From: Dichetophora obliterata
Lineage: Eukaryota > Arthropoda > Insecta > Diptera > Sciomyzidae
Assembly: GCA_963920525.1 (NCBI GenBank)
Contig: OY986440.1
Location: 372,001 to 436,000 of the forward strand
Reading direction: 5' to 3'
DNA length: 64,000 bases
The first letter of the stretch is position 1. Each line of letters starts with the position of its first letter. The notes beneath the pieces are model-generated. The model made no database searches. It was not told the DNA's origin and was given only the letters and a program-made list of their open reading frames with translations. Shown one piece after another: positions 12,865 to 26,064 of the stretch. The position numbers were made by a program, and so were the translations under genes.

Positions 12865-15800
12865 ATGTGGTTTTTTCGTCATAACTCCCAAACCATACAT
12901 CCTACAAGGACAATTTATGCACCAAATTGTTCGTCAAGCCTTGCCTACAAGACTGCATCCTTGGAAAAATTCTCAAAATTCGATAACATGTTTATTTCTT
13001 ATGTCCTTTTTTGTGATTTTTTTAAAAAATGTGGTTTTTTCGTCATAACTCCCAAACCATACATCCTACAAGGACAATTTATGCACCAAATTGTTCGTCA
13101 AGCCTCTGCCTACAAGACTGCATCCTTGGAAAAAATTCTCAAAATTCGATAACATGTTAATTTCTTATGTCCTTTTTTGTGATTTTTTTAAAAAATGTGG
13201 TTTTTTCGTCATAACTCCCAAACCATACATCCTACAAGGACAATTTATGCACAAAATTGTTCGTCAAGCCTCTGCCTACAAGACTGCATCCTTGGAAAAA
13301 TTCTCAAAATTCGATAACATGTTAATTTCTTATGTCCTTTTTTGTGATTTTTTTAAAAAATGTGGTTTTTTCGTCATAACTCCCAAACCATACATCCTAC
13401 AAAGATAATTTATGCACCAAATTGTTCGTCAAGCCTCTGCCTACAAGACTGCATCCTTGGAAAAATTCTCAAAATTCAATAACATGTTAATTTCTTATGT
13501 CCTTTTTTGTGATTTTTTTAAAAAATGTGGTTTTTTCGTCATAACTCCCAAACCATACATCCTACAAGGACAATTTATGCACCAAATTGTTCGTCAAGCC
13601 TCTGCCTACAAGACTGCATCCTTGGAAAAATTCTCAAAATTCGATAACATGTTAATTTCTTATGTCGTTTTTTGTGATTTTTTTAAAAAATGTGGTTTTT
13701 TCGTCATAACTCCCAAACCATACATCCTACAAGGACAATTTATGCACCAAATTGTTCGTCAAGCCTCTGCCTACAAGACTTCATCCTTGGAAAAATTTTC
13801 AAAATTGGATAACATGTTAATTTCTTATGTCCTTTTTTGTGATTTTTTTAAAAATGTGGTTTTTTCGTCATAACTCTCAAACCATACATCCTACAAGGAC
13901 AATTTATGCACCAAATTGTTCATCAAGCCTCTGCCTACAAGACTGCATCCTTGGAAAAATTCTCAAAATTCGATAACATGTTAATTTCTTATGTCCTTTT
14001 TTGTGATTTTTTAAAAAAATGTTTTTTTTTCGTCATAACTCCCAAACCATACATCCTACAAGGACAATTTATGCACCAAATTGTTCGTCAAGCCTCTGCC
14101 TACAAGACTGCATCCTTGGAAAAATTCTCAAAATTCGATAACATGTTAATTTCTTATGTCCTTTTTTTGTGATTTTTTAAAAAAATGTGGGTTTTTCGTC
14201 ATAACTCCCAAACCATACATCCTACAAGGACAATTTATGCACCAAATTGTTCGTAAAGCCTCTGCCTACAAGACTGCATCCTTGGAAAAATTCTCAAAAT
14301 TCGATAACATGTTAATTTCTTATGTCCTTTTTTGTGATTTTTTTAAAAAATGTGGTTTTTTCGTCATAACTCCCAAACCATACATCCTACAAGGACAATT
14401 TATGCACCAAATTGTTCGTCAAGCCTCTGCCTACAAGACTGCATCCTTGGAAAAATTCTCAAAATTCGATAACATGTTAATTTCTTATGTCCTTTTTTGT
14501 GATTTTTTTAAAAAATGTGGTTTTTTCGTCATAACTCCCAAACCATACATCCTACAAGGACAATTTATGCACCAAATTGTTCGTCAAGCCTCTGCCTACA
14601 AGACTGCATCCTTGGAAAAATTCTCAAAATTCGATAACATGTTAATTTCTTATGTCCTTTTTTGTGATTTTTTTAAAAAATGTGGTTTTTTCGTCATAAC
14701 TCCCAAACCATACATCCTACAAGGACAATTTATGCACCAAATTGTTCGTCAAGCCTTGCCTACAAGACTGCATCCTTGGAAAAATTCTCAAAATTCGATA
14801 ACATGTTTATTTCTTATGTCCTTTTTTGTGATTTTTTTAAAAAATGTGGTTTTTTCGTCATAACTCCCAAACCATACATCCTACAAGGACAATTTATGCA
14901 CCAAATTGTTCGTCAAGCCTCTGCCTACAAGACTGCATCCTTGGAAAAAATTCTCAAAATTCGATAACATGTTAATTTCTTATGTCCTTTTTTGTGATTT
15001 TTTTAAAAAATGTGGTTTTTTCGTCATAACTCCCAAACCATACATCCTACAAGGACAATTTATGCACAAAATTGTTCGTCAAGCCTCTGCCTACAAGACT
15101 GCATCCTTGGAAAAATTCTCAAAATTCGATAACATGTTAATTTCTTATGTCCTTTTTTGTGATTTTTTTAAAAAATGTGGTTTTTTCGTCATAACTCCCA
15201 AACCATACATCCTACAAAGATAATTTATGCACCAAATTGTTCGTCAAGCCTCTGCCTACAAGACTGCATCCTTGGAAAAATTCTCAAAATTCAATAACAT
15301 GTTAATTTCTTATGTCCTTTTTTGTGATTTTTTTAAAAAATGTGGTTTTTTCGTCATAACTCCCAAACCATACATCCTACAAGGACAATTTATGCACCAA
15401 ATTGTTCGTCAAGCCTCTGCCTACAAGACTGCATCCTTGGAAAAATTCTCAAAATTCGATAACATGTTAATTTCTTATGTCCTTTTTTGTGATTTTTTTA
15501 AAAAATGTGGTTTTTTCGTCATAACTCCCAAACCATACATCCTACAAGGACAATTTATGCACCAAATTGTTCGTCAAGCCTCTGCCTACAAGACTTCATC
15601 CTTGGAAAAATTTTCAAAATTGGATAACATGTTAATTTCTTATGTCCTTTTTTGTGATTTTTTTAAAAATGTGGTTTTTTCGTCATAACTCTCAAACCAT
15701 ACATCCTACAAGGACAATTTATGCACCAAATTGTTCATCAAGCCTCTGCCTACAAGACTGCATCCTTGGAAAAATTCTCAAAATTCGATAACATGTTAAT

Positions 15801-16494
15801 TTCTTATGTCCTTTTTTGTGATTTTTTAAAAAAATGTTTTTTTTTCGTCATAACTCCCAAACCATACATCCTACAAGGACAATTTATGCACCAAATTGTT
15901 CGTCAAGCCTCTGCCTACAAGACTGCATCCTTGGAAAAATTCTCAAAATTCGATAACATGTTAATTTCTTATGTCCTTTTTTTGTGATTTTTTAAAAAAA
16001 TGTGGGTTTTTCGTCATAACTCCCAAACCATACATCCTACAAGGACAATTTATGCACCAAATTGTTCGTAAAGCCTCTGCCTACAAGACTGCATCCTTGG
16101 AAAAATTCTCAAAATTCGATAACATGTTAATTTCTTATGTCCTTTTTTGTGATTTTTTAAAAAAATGTGGTTTTTTCGTCATAACTCCCAAACCATACAT
16201 CCTACAAGGACAATTTATGCACCAAATTGTTCGTCAAGCCTCTGCCTACAAGACTGCATCCTTGGAAAAATTCTCAAAATTCGATAACATGTTAATTTCT
16301 TATGTCCTTTTTTGTGATTTTTTTAAAAAATGTGGTTTTTTTGTCATAACACCTAAACCATACATCCTACAAGGACAATTTATGCACCAAATTGTTCGTC
16401 AAGCCTCTGCCTACAAGACTGCATCCTTGGAAAAATTCTCTAAATTCGATAACATGTTAATTTCTTATGTCCTTTTTTGTGATTTTTTTAAAAA
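12865..16494 (+). repeat. Tandem duplication of 1815 bp (11 monomers)
   Basis: Variant landmarks at 12865-14679 repeat at 14680-16494 with a constant offset of 1815 bp, which is 11 x 165. The markers include gccttgcctacaag, atgtttatttc, ggaaaaaattctc, cacaaaattg, acaaagataattt, attcaataac, the ttttcaaaattgg monomer, gttttttttt and cgtaaagcc. The left duplicated block at 4138 has this order only once, so the expansion happened after the 8.73-kb duplication, or was lost from the left copy. Confidence 0.85.
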
Positions 16495-18443
16495 ATGTGG
16501 TTTTTTCGTCATAACTCCCAAACCATACATCCTACAAGGACAATTTATGCACCAAATTGTTCGTCAAGCCTCTGCCTACAAGACTGCATCCTTGGAAAAA
16601 TTCTCAAAATTCGATAACATGTTAATTTCTTATGTCGTTTTTTGTGATTTTTTAAAAAATGTGGTTTTTTCGTCATAACTCCCAAACCATACATCCTACA
16701 AGGACAACTTATGCACCAAATTGTTCGTCAAGCCTCTGCCTACAAGACTGCATCCTTGGAAAAATTCTCAAAATTCGATAACATGTTAATTTCTTATGTC
16801 CTTTTTTGTGATTTTTTTAAAAAATGTGGTTTTTTCGTCATAACTCCCAATCCATACATCCTACAAGGACAATTTATGCACCAAATTGTTCGTCAAGCCT
16901 CTGCCTACAAGACTGCATCCTTGGAAAAATTCTCAAAATTCGATAACATGTTAATTTCTTATGTCCTTTTTTGTGATTTTTTTAAAAAATGTGGTTTTTT
17001 CGTCATAACTCCCAAACCATACATCCTACAAGGACAATTTATGCACCAAATTGTTCGTCAAACCTCTGCCTACAAGACTGCATCCTTGGAAAAATTCTCA
17101 AAATTCGATAACGTGTTCATTTCTTATGTCCTTTTTTGTGATTTTTTTAAAAAATGTGGTTTTTTCGTCATAACTCCCAAACCATACATTCTACAAGGAC
17201 AATTTATGCACCAAATTGTTCGTCAAGCCTCTGACTACAAGACTGCATCCTTGGAAAAATTCTCAAAATTCGATAACATGTTAATTTCTTATGTCCTTTT
17301 TTGTGATTTTTTTAAAAAATGTGGTTTTTTCGTCATAACTCCCAAACCATACATCCTACAAGGACAATTTATGCACCAAATTGTTCGTCAAGCCTCTGCC
17401 TACAAGACTGCATCCTTGGAAAAAATTCTCAAAATTCGATAACATGTTAATTTCTTATGTCCTTTTTTGTGATTTTTTTAAAAAATGTGGTTTTTTCGTC
17501 ATAACTCCCAAACCATACATCCTACAAGGACAATTTATGCACAAAATTGTTCGTCAAGCCTCTGCCTACAAGACTGCATCCTTGGAAAAATTCTCAAAAT
17601 TCGATAACATGTTAATTTCTTATGTCCTTTTTTGTGAATTTTTTAAAAAATGTGGTTTTTTCGTCATAACTCCCAAACCATACATCCTACAAAGATAATT
17701 TATGCACCAAATTGTTCGTCAAGCCTCTGCCTACAAGACTGCATCCTTGGAAAAATTCTCAAAATTCAATAACATGTTAATTTCTTATGTCCTTTTTTGT
17801 GATTTTTTTAAAAAATGTGGTTTTTTCGTCATAACTCCCAAACCATACATCCTACAAGGACAATTTATGCACCAAATTGTTCGTCAAGCCTCTGCCTACA
17901 AGACTGCATCCTTGGAAAAATTCTCAAAATTCGATAACATGTTAATTTCTTATGTCCTTTTTTGTGATTTTTTTAAAAAATGTGGTTTTTTCGTCATAAC
18001 TCCCAAACCATACATCCTACAAGGACAATTTATGCACCAAATTGTTCGTCAAGCCTCTGCCTACAAGACTGCATCCTTGGAAAAATTCTCAAAATTCGAT
18101 AACATGTTAATTTCTTGTCCTTTTTTGTGATTTTTTTAAAAATGTGGTTTTTTCGTCATAACTCTCAAACCATACATCCTACAAGGACAATTTATGCACC
18201 AAATTGTTCATCAAGCCTCTGCCTACAAGACTGCATCCTTGGAAAAATTCTCAAAATTCGATAACATGTTAATTTCTTATGTCCTTTTTTGTGATTTTTT
18301 AAAAAAATGTTGTTTTTTCGTCATAACTCCCAAACCATACATCCTACAAGGACAATTTATGCACCAAATTGTTCGTCAAGCCTCTGCCTACAAGACTGCA
18401 TCCTTGGAAAAATTCTCAAAATTCGATAACATGTTAATTTCTT

Positions 18444-20147
18444 ATGTCCTTTTTTTGTGATTTTTTTAAAAAATGTGGTTTTTTCGTCATAACTCCCAAA
18501 CCATACATCCTACAAGGACAATTTATGCACCAAATTGTTCGTCAAGCCTCTGCCTACAAGACTGCATCCTTGGAAAAATTCTCAAAATTCGATAACATGT
18601 TAATTTCTTATGTCCTTTTTTGTGATTTTTTTAAAAAATGTGGTTTTTTCGTCATAACTCCCAAACCATACATCCTACAAGGACAATTTATGCACCAAAT
18701 TGTTCGTCAAGCCTCTGCCTACAAGACTGCATCCTTGGAAAAATTCTCAAAATTTGATAACATGTTAATTTCTTATGTCGTTTTTTGTGATTTTTTTAAA
18801 AAATGTGGTTTTTTCGTCATAACTCCCAAACCATACATCCTACAAGGACAATTTATGCACCAAATTGTTCGTCAAGCCTCTGCCTACAAGACTGCATCCT
18901 TGGAAAAATTCTCAAAATTCGATAACATGTTAATTTCTTATGTCCTTTTTTGTGATTTTTTTAAAAAATGTGGTTTTTTCGTCATAACTCCCAAACCATA
19001 CATCCTACAAGGACAATTTATGCACCAAATTGTTCGTCAAGCCTCTGCCTACAAGACTGCATCCTTGGAAAAATTCTCAAAATTCGATAACATGTTAATT
19101 TCTTATGTCCTTTTTTGTGATTTTTTTAAAAAATGTGGTTTTTTCGTCATAACTCCCAAACCATACATCCTACAAGGACAATTTATGCACCAAATTGTTC
19201 GTCAATCCTCTGCCTACAAGACTGCATCCTTGGAAAAATTCTCAAAATTCGATAACATGTTAATTTCTTATGTCTTTTTTTGTGATTTTTTTAAAAAATG
19301 TGGTTTTTTCGTCATAACTCCCAAACCATACATCCTACAAGGACAATTTATGCACCAAATTGTTCGTCAAGCCTCTGCCTACAAGACTGCATCCTTGGAA
19401 AAATTCTCAAAATTCGATAACATGTTAATTTCTTATGTCTTTTTTTGTGATTTTTTTAAAAAATGTGGTTTTTTCGTCATAACTCCCAAACCATACATCC
19501 TACAAGGACAATTTATGCACCAAATTGTTCGTCAAGCCTCTGCCTACAAGACTGCATCCTTGGAAAAATTCTCAAAATTCGATAACATGTTTATTTCTTA
19601 TGTCCTTTTTTGTGATTTTTTTAAAAAATGTGGTTTTTTCGTCATAACTCCCAAACCATACATCCTACAAGGACAATTTATGCACCAAATTGTTCGTCAA
19701 GCCTCTGCCTACAAGACTGCATCCTTGGAAAAATTCTCAAAATTCGATAACATGTTAATTTCTTATGTCCTTTTTTGTGATTTTTTAAAAAAATGTGGTT
19801 TTTTCGTCATAACTCCCAAACCATACATCCTACAAGGACAATTTATGCACAAAATTGTTCGTCAAGCCTCTGCCTACAAGACTGCATCCTTGGAAAAATT
19901 CTCAAAATTCGATAACATGTTAATTTCTTATGTCTTTTTTTGTGATTTTTTTAAAAAATGTGGTTTTTTCGTCATAACTCCCAAACCATACATCCTACAA
20001 GGACAATTTATGCACCAAATTGTTCGTCAAGCCTCTGCCTACAAGACTGCATCCTTGGAAAAATTCTCAAAATTCGATAACATGTTAATTTCTTATGTCC
20101 TTTTTTGTGATTTTTTTAAAAAATGTGGTTTTTTCGTCAACTCCTAA
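18444..20147 (+). other. Longest satellite reading frame (567 codons), not considered a gene
   Basis: Ten consecutive monomers here happen to keep the stop-free frame, giving repeats of a 55-residue block that begins MHQIVRQASAYKTASLEKF. The frame opens after an extra T in a T-run and ends where a 2-bp deletion (cgtcaactcct) shifts it into TAA. Open and closed states along the array depend only on homopolymer indels, and the open frame is simply the consequence of a monomer length divisible by three. There is no different N- or C-terminal sequence, no intron signal and no unique flank. I record it so that it is not mistaken for a repeat protein gene. Confidence 0.85.
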
Positions 20148-20305
20148 AAATTCGATAACATGTTAATTTCTTATGTCCTTTTTTGTGATTTTTTTAAAAA
20201 ATATGGTTTTTTCGTCATAACTCCTAAAAATTCGATAACATGTTAATTTCTTATGTCCCTTTTTGTGATTTTTTTTAAAAATTTGGTTTTTTCGTCATAA
20301 CTCCC
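20146..20305 (+). repeat. Pair of 80-bp truncated monomers (site 5)
   Basis: Same fusion, but the preceding monomer has a 2-bp deletion giving cgtcaactcct instead of cgtcataactcct. The first member has atatgg in place of atgtgg. These markers are shared with site 6. Confidence 0.9.
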
Positions 20306-22118
20306 AAACCATACATCCTACAAGGACAATTTATGCACCAAATTGTTCATCAAGCCTCTGCCTACAAGACTGCATCCTTGGAAAAATTCTCAAAATTCGA
20401 TAACATGCTAATTTCTTATGTCCTTTTTTTGTGATTTTTTTAAAAAATGTGGTTTTTTCGTCATAACTCCCAAACCATACATCCTACAAGGACAATTTAT
20501 GCACCAAATTGTTCGTCAAGCCTCTGCCTACAAGACTACATCCTTGGAAAAATTCTCAAAATTCGATAACATGTTAATTTCTTATGTCCTTTTTTGTGAT
20601 TTTTTTAAAAAATGTGGTTTTTTCGTCATAACTCCCAAACCATACATCCTACAAGGACAATTTATGCACCAAATTGTTCGTCAAGCCTCTGCCTACAAGA
20701 CTGCATCCTTGGAAAAATTCTCAAAATTCGATAACATGTTAATTTCTTATGTCTTTTTTTGTGATTTTTTTAAAAAATGTGGTTTTTTCGTCATAACTCC
20801 CAAACCATACATCCTACAAGGACAATTTATGCACCAAATTGTTCGTCAAGCCTTGCCTGCAAGACTGCATCCTTGGAAAAATTCTCAAAATTCGATAACA
20901 TGTTAATTTCTTATGTCCTTTTTTGTGATTTTTTAAACAAATGTGGTTTTTTCGTCATAACTCCCAAACCATACATCCTACAAGGACAATTTATGCACCA
21001 AATTGTTCGTCAAGCCTCTGCCTACAAGACTGCATCCTTGGAAAAATTCTCAAAACTCGATAACATGTTAATTTCTTATGTCCTTTTTTGTGATTTTTTT
21101 AAAAAATGTGGTTTTTTCGTCATAACTCCCAAGCCATACATCCTACAAGGACAATTTATGCACCAAATTGTTCGTCAAGCCTCTGCCTACAAGACTGCAT
21201 CCTTGGAAAAATTCTCAAAATTCGATAACATGTTAATTTCTTATGTCTTTTTTTGTGATTTTTTTAAAAAATGTGGTTTTTTCGTCATAACTCCCAAACC
21301 ATACATCCTACAAGGACAATTTATGCACCAAATTGTTCGTCAAGCCTCTGCCTACAAGACTGCATCCTTGGAAAAATTCTCAAAATTCGATAACATGTTA
21401 ATTTCTTATGTCTTTTTTTGTGATTTTTTTAAAAAATGTGGTTTTTTCGTCATAACTCCCAAACCATACATCCTACAAGGACAATTTATGCACCAAATTG
21501 TTCGTCAAGCCTCTGCCTACAAGACTGCATCCTTGGAAAAATTCTCAAAATTCGATAACATGTTTATTTCTTATGTCCTTTTTTGTGATTTTTTTAAAAA
21601 ATGTGGTTTTTTCGTCATAACTCCCAAACCATACATCCTACAAGGACAATTTATGCACCAAATTGTTCGTCAAGCCTCTGCCTACAAGACTGCATCCTTG
21701 GAAAAATTCTCAAAATTCGATAACATGTTAATTTCTTATGTCCTTTTTTGTGATTTTTTAAAAAAATGTGGTTTTTTCGTCATAACTCCCAAACCATACA
21801 TCCTACAAGGACAATTTATGCACAAAATTGTTCGTCAAGCCTCTGCCTACAAGACTGCATCCTTGGAAAAATTCTCAAAATTCGATAACATGTTAATTTC
21901 TTATGTCTTTTTTTGTGATTTTTTTAAAAAATGTGGTTTTTTCGTCATAACTCCCAAACCATACATCCTACAAGGACAATTTATGCACCAAATTGTTCGT
22001 CAAGCCTCTGCCTACAAGACTGCATCCTTGGAAAAATTCTCAAAATTCGATAACATGTTAATTTCTTATGTCCTTTTTTGTGATTTTTTTAAAAAATGTG
22101 GTTTTTTCGTCAACTCCT
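20146..22118 (+). repeat. 1.97-kb higher-order unit, tandem copy 1 of 3
   Basis: First of three adjacent units (20146, 22119, 24091). After the truncated pair it has the ttcatcaag/atgctaa, actacatcc, tctttttttgtg, gccttgcctgcaag, aaacaaatg and ctcgataac monomers in order. Two further tctttttttgtg monomers and an atgtttatttc monomer follow, then one with cacaaaattg, and the unit ends at cgtcaactcct. Confidence 0.85.
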
Positions 22119-22278
22119 AAAAATTCGATAACATGTTAATTTCTTATGTCCTTTTTTGTGATTTTTTTAAAAAATATGGTTTTTTCGTCATAACTCCTAA
22201 AAATTCGATAACATGTTAATTTCTTATGTCCCTTTTTGTGATTTTTTTTAAAAATTTGGTTTTTTCGTCATAACTCCC
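22119..22278 (+). repeat. Pair of 80-bp truncated monomers (site 6)
   Basis: 1973 bp after site 5 and sharing both its 2-bp upstream deletion (cgtcaactcct) and the atatgg variant in the first member. Confidence 0.9.
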
Positions 22279-24090
22279 AAACCATACATCCTACAAGGAC
22301 AATTTATGCACCAAATTGTTCATCAAGCCTCTGCCTACAAGACTGCATCCTTGGAAAAATTCTCAAAATTCGATAACATGCTAATTTCTTATGTCCTTTT
22401 TTGTGATTTTTTTAAAAAATGTGGTTTTTTCGTCATAACTCCCAAACCATACATCCTACAAGGACAATTTATGCACCAAATTGTTCGTCAAGCCTCTGCC
22501 TACAAGACTACATCCTTGGAAAAATTCTCAAAATTCGATAACATGTTAATTTCTTATGTCCTTTTTTGTGATTTTTTTAAAAAATGTGGTTTTTTCGTCA
22601 TAACTCCCAAACCATACATCCTACAAGGACAATTTATGCACCAAATTGTTCGTCAAGCCTCTGCCTACAAGACTGCATCCTTGGAAAAATTCTCAAAATT
22701 CGATAACATGTTAATTTCTTATGTCTTTTTTTGTGATTTTTAAAAAAAATGTGGTTTTTTCGTCATAACTCCCAAACCATACATCCTACAAGGACAATTT
22801 ATGCACCAAATTGTTCGTCAAGCCTTGCCTGCAAGACTGCATCCTTGGAAAAATTCTCAAAATTCGATAACATGTTAATTTCTTATGTCCTTTTTTGTGA
22901 TTTTTTAAACAAATGTGGTTTTTTCGTCATAACTCCCAAACCATACATCCTACAAGGACAATTTATGCACCAAATTGTTCGTCAAGCCTCTGCCTACAAG
23001 ACTGCATCCTTGGAAAAATTCTCAAAACTCGATAACATGTTAATTTCTTATGTCCTTTTTTGTGATTTTTTTAAAAAATGTGGTTTTTTCGTCATAACTC
23101 CCAAGCCATACATCCTACAAGGACAATTTATGCACCAAATTGTTCGTCAAGCCTCTGCCTACAAGACTGCATCCTTGGAAAAATTCTAAAAATTCGATAA
23201 CATGTTAATTTCTTATGTCCTTTTTTGTGATTTTTTTAAAAAATGTGGTTTTTTCGTCATAACTCCCAAACCATACATCCTACAATGACAATTTATGCAC
23301 CAAATTGTTTGTCAAGCCTCTGCCTACAAGACTGCATCCTTGGAAAAATTCTCAAAATTCGATAACATGTTAATTTCTTATGTCCTTTTTTGTGATTTTT
23401 TTAAAAAATGTGGTTTTTTCGTCATAACTCCCAAACCATACATCCTACAAGGACAATTTATGCACCAAATTGTTCGTCAAGCCTCTGCCTACAAGACTGC
23501 ATCCTTGGAAAAATTCTCAAAATTCGATAACATGTTAATTTCTTATGTCCTTTTTTGTGATTTTTTTAAAAAATGTGGTTTTTTCGTCATAACTCCCAAA
23601 CCATACATCCTACAAGGACAATTTATGCACCAAATTGTTCGTCAAGCCTCTGCCTACAAGACTGCATCCTTGGAAAAATTCTCAAAATTCGATAACATGT
23701 TAATTTCTTATGTCCTTTTTTGTGATTTTTTAAAAAAATGTGGTTTTTTCGTCATAACTCCCAAACCATACATCCTACAAGGACAATTTATGCACAAAAT
23801 TGTTCGTCAAGCCTCTGCCTACAAGACTGCATCCTTGGAAAAATTCTCAAAATTCGATAACATGTTAATTTCTTATGTCTTTTTTTGTGATTTTTTTAAA
23901 AAATGTGGTTTTTTCGTCATAACTCCCAAACCATACATCCTACAAGGACAATTTATGCACCAAATTGTTCGTCAAGCCTCTGCCTACAAGACTGCATCCT
24001 TGGAAAAATTCTCAAAATTCGATAACATGTTAATTTCTTATGTCCTTTTTTGTGATTTTTTTAAAAAATGTGGTTTTTTCGTCAACTCCT
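22119..24090 (+). repeat. 1.97-kb higher-order unit, tandem copy 2 of 3
   Basis: The first half matches copy 1. The middle is replaced by an attctaaaaattcg monomer, an acaatgacaattt/gtttgtcaag monomer and canonical monomers, before the shared end (cacaaaattg, then cgtcaactcct). A unit whose two ends match its neighbour but whose middle does not is a mosaic, consistent with gene conversion or double exchange. Confidence 0.83.
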
Positions 24091-24250
24091 AAAAATTCGA
24101 TAACATGTTAATTTCTTATGTCCTTTTTTGTGATTTTTTTAAAAAATGTGGTTTTTTCGTCATAACTCCTAAAAATTCGATAACATGTTAATTTCTTATG
24201 TCCCTTTTTGTGATTTTTTTTAAAAATTTGGTTTTTTCGTCATAACTCCC
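24091..24250 (+). repeat. Pair of 80-bp truncated monomers (site 7)
   Basis: 1972 bp after site 6. It keeps the upstream 2-bp deletion but has atgtgg instead of atatgg in the first member, so it is a slightly different lineage. Confidence 0.9.
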
Positions 24251-26064
24251 AAACCATACATCCTACAAGGACAATTTATGCACCAAATTGTTCATCAAGC
24301 CTCTGCCTACAAGACTGCATCCTTGGAAAAATTCTCAAAATTCGATAACATGCTAATTTCTTATGTCCTTTTTTGTGATTTTTTTAAAAAATGTGGTTTT
24401 TTCGTCATAACTCCCAAACCATACATCCTACAAGGACAATTTATGCACCAAATTGTTCGTCAAGCCTCTGCCTACAAGACTACATCCTTGGAAAAATTCT
24501 CAAAATTCGATAACATGTTAATTTCTTATGTCCTTTTTTGTGATTTTTTTAAAAAATGTGGTTTTTTCGTCATAACTCCCAAACCATACATCCTACAAGG
24601 ACAATTTATGCACCAAATTGTTCGTCAAGCCTCTGCCTACAAGACTGCATCCTTGGAAAAATTCTCAAAATTCGATAACATGTTAATTTCTTATGTCTTT
24701 TTTTGTGATTTTTTAAAAAAATGTGGTTTTTTCGTCATAACTCCCAAACCATACATCCTACAAGGACAATTTATGCACCAAATTGTTCGTCAAGCCTTGC
24801 CTGCAAGACTGCATCCTTGGAAAAATTCTCAAAATTCGATAACATGTTAATTTCTTATGTCCTTTTTTGTGATTTTTTAAACAAATGTGGTTTTTTCGTC
24901 ATAACTCCCAAACCATACATCCTACAAGGACAATTTATGCACCAAATTGTTCGTCAAGCCTCTGCCTACAAGACTGCATCCTTGGAAAAATTCTCAAAAC
25001 TCGATAACATGTTAATTTCTTATGTCCTTTTTTGTGATTTTTTTAAAAAATGTGGTTTTTTCGTCATAACTCCCAAGCCATACATCCTACAAGGACAATT
25101 TATGCACCAAATTGTTCGTCAAGCCTCTGCCTACAAGACTGCATCCTTGGAAAAATTCTAAAAATTCGATAACATGTTAATTTCTTATGTCCTTTTTTGT
25201 GATTTTTTTAAAAAATGTGGTTTTTTCGTCATAACTCCCAAACCATACATCCTACAATGACAATTTATGCACCAAATTGTTTGTCAAGCCTCTGCCTACA
25301 AGACTGCATCCTTGGAAAAATTCTCAAAATTCGACAACATGTTAATTTCTTATGTCCTTTTTTGTGATTTTTTTAAAAAATGTGGTTTTTTCGTCATAAC
25401 TCCCAAACCATACATCCTACAAGGACAATTTATGCACCAAATTGTTCGTCAAGCCTCTGCCTACAAGACTGCATCCTTGGAAAAATTCTCAAAATTCGAT
25501 AACATGTTAATTTCTTATGTCCTTTTTTGTGATTTTTTTAAAAAATGTGGTTTTTTCGTCATAACTCCCAAACCATACATCCTACAAGGACAATTTATGC
25601 ACCAAATTGTTCGTCAAGCCTCTGCCTACAAGACTGCATCCTTGGAAAAATTCTCAAAATTCGATAACATGTTAATTTCTTATGTCCTTTTTTGTGATTT
25701 TTTTAAAAAATGTGGTTTTTTCGTCATAACTCCCAAATCATACATCCTACAAGGACAATTTATGCACCAAATTGTTCGTCAAGCCTTGCCTACAAAACTG
25801 CATCCTTGGAAAAAATCTCAAAATTCGATAACATGTTAATTTCTTATGTCCTTTTTTGTGATTTTTTTAAAAAATGTGGTTTTTTTCGTCATAACTCCCA
25901 AACCATACATCCTACAAGGACAATTTATGCACCAAATTGTTCGTCAAGCCTCTGCCTACAAGACTGCATCCTTGGAAAAATTCTCAAAATTCGATAACAT
26001 GTTAATTTCTTATGTCCTTTTTTGTGATTTTTTTAAAAAATTTGGTTTTTTCGTCATAACTCCT
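24091..26064 (+). repeat. 1.97-kb higher-order unit, tandem copy 3 of 3 (hybrid)
   Basis: The left part follows copy 2 up to the acaatgacaattt/gtttgtcaag monomer. The right part instead carries the ending of unit A: ggaaaaaatctc, an extra T in the following T-run, and atttgg before the next truncated pair. It also has private changes (aaatcatac and acaaaactg near 25739 and 25792). It reads as a recombinant between two unit types. Confidence 0.82.

Larger units (their letters stand above)
8761..18102 (+). repeat. Large direct duplication, right copy, expanded by 1815 bp
   Basis: Counterpart of 31-7560. It differs by an inserted tandem copy of 11 monomers, by the aatttcttgtcc deletion near 12670, and by scattered substitutions such as aatccatac near 16850. 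Correspondence fades around 18040-18140, where another aatttcttgtcc monomer and a cataactctc monomer appear that the left copy lacks. Confidence 0.78.
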
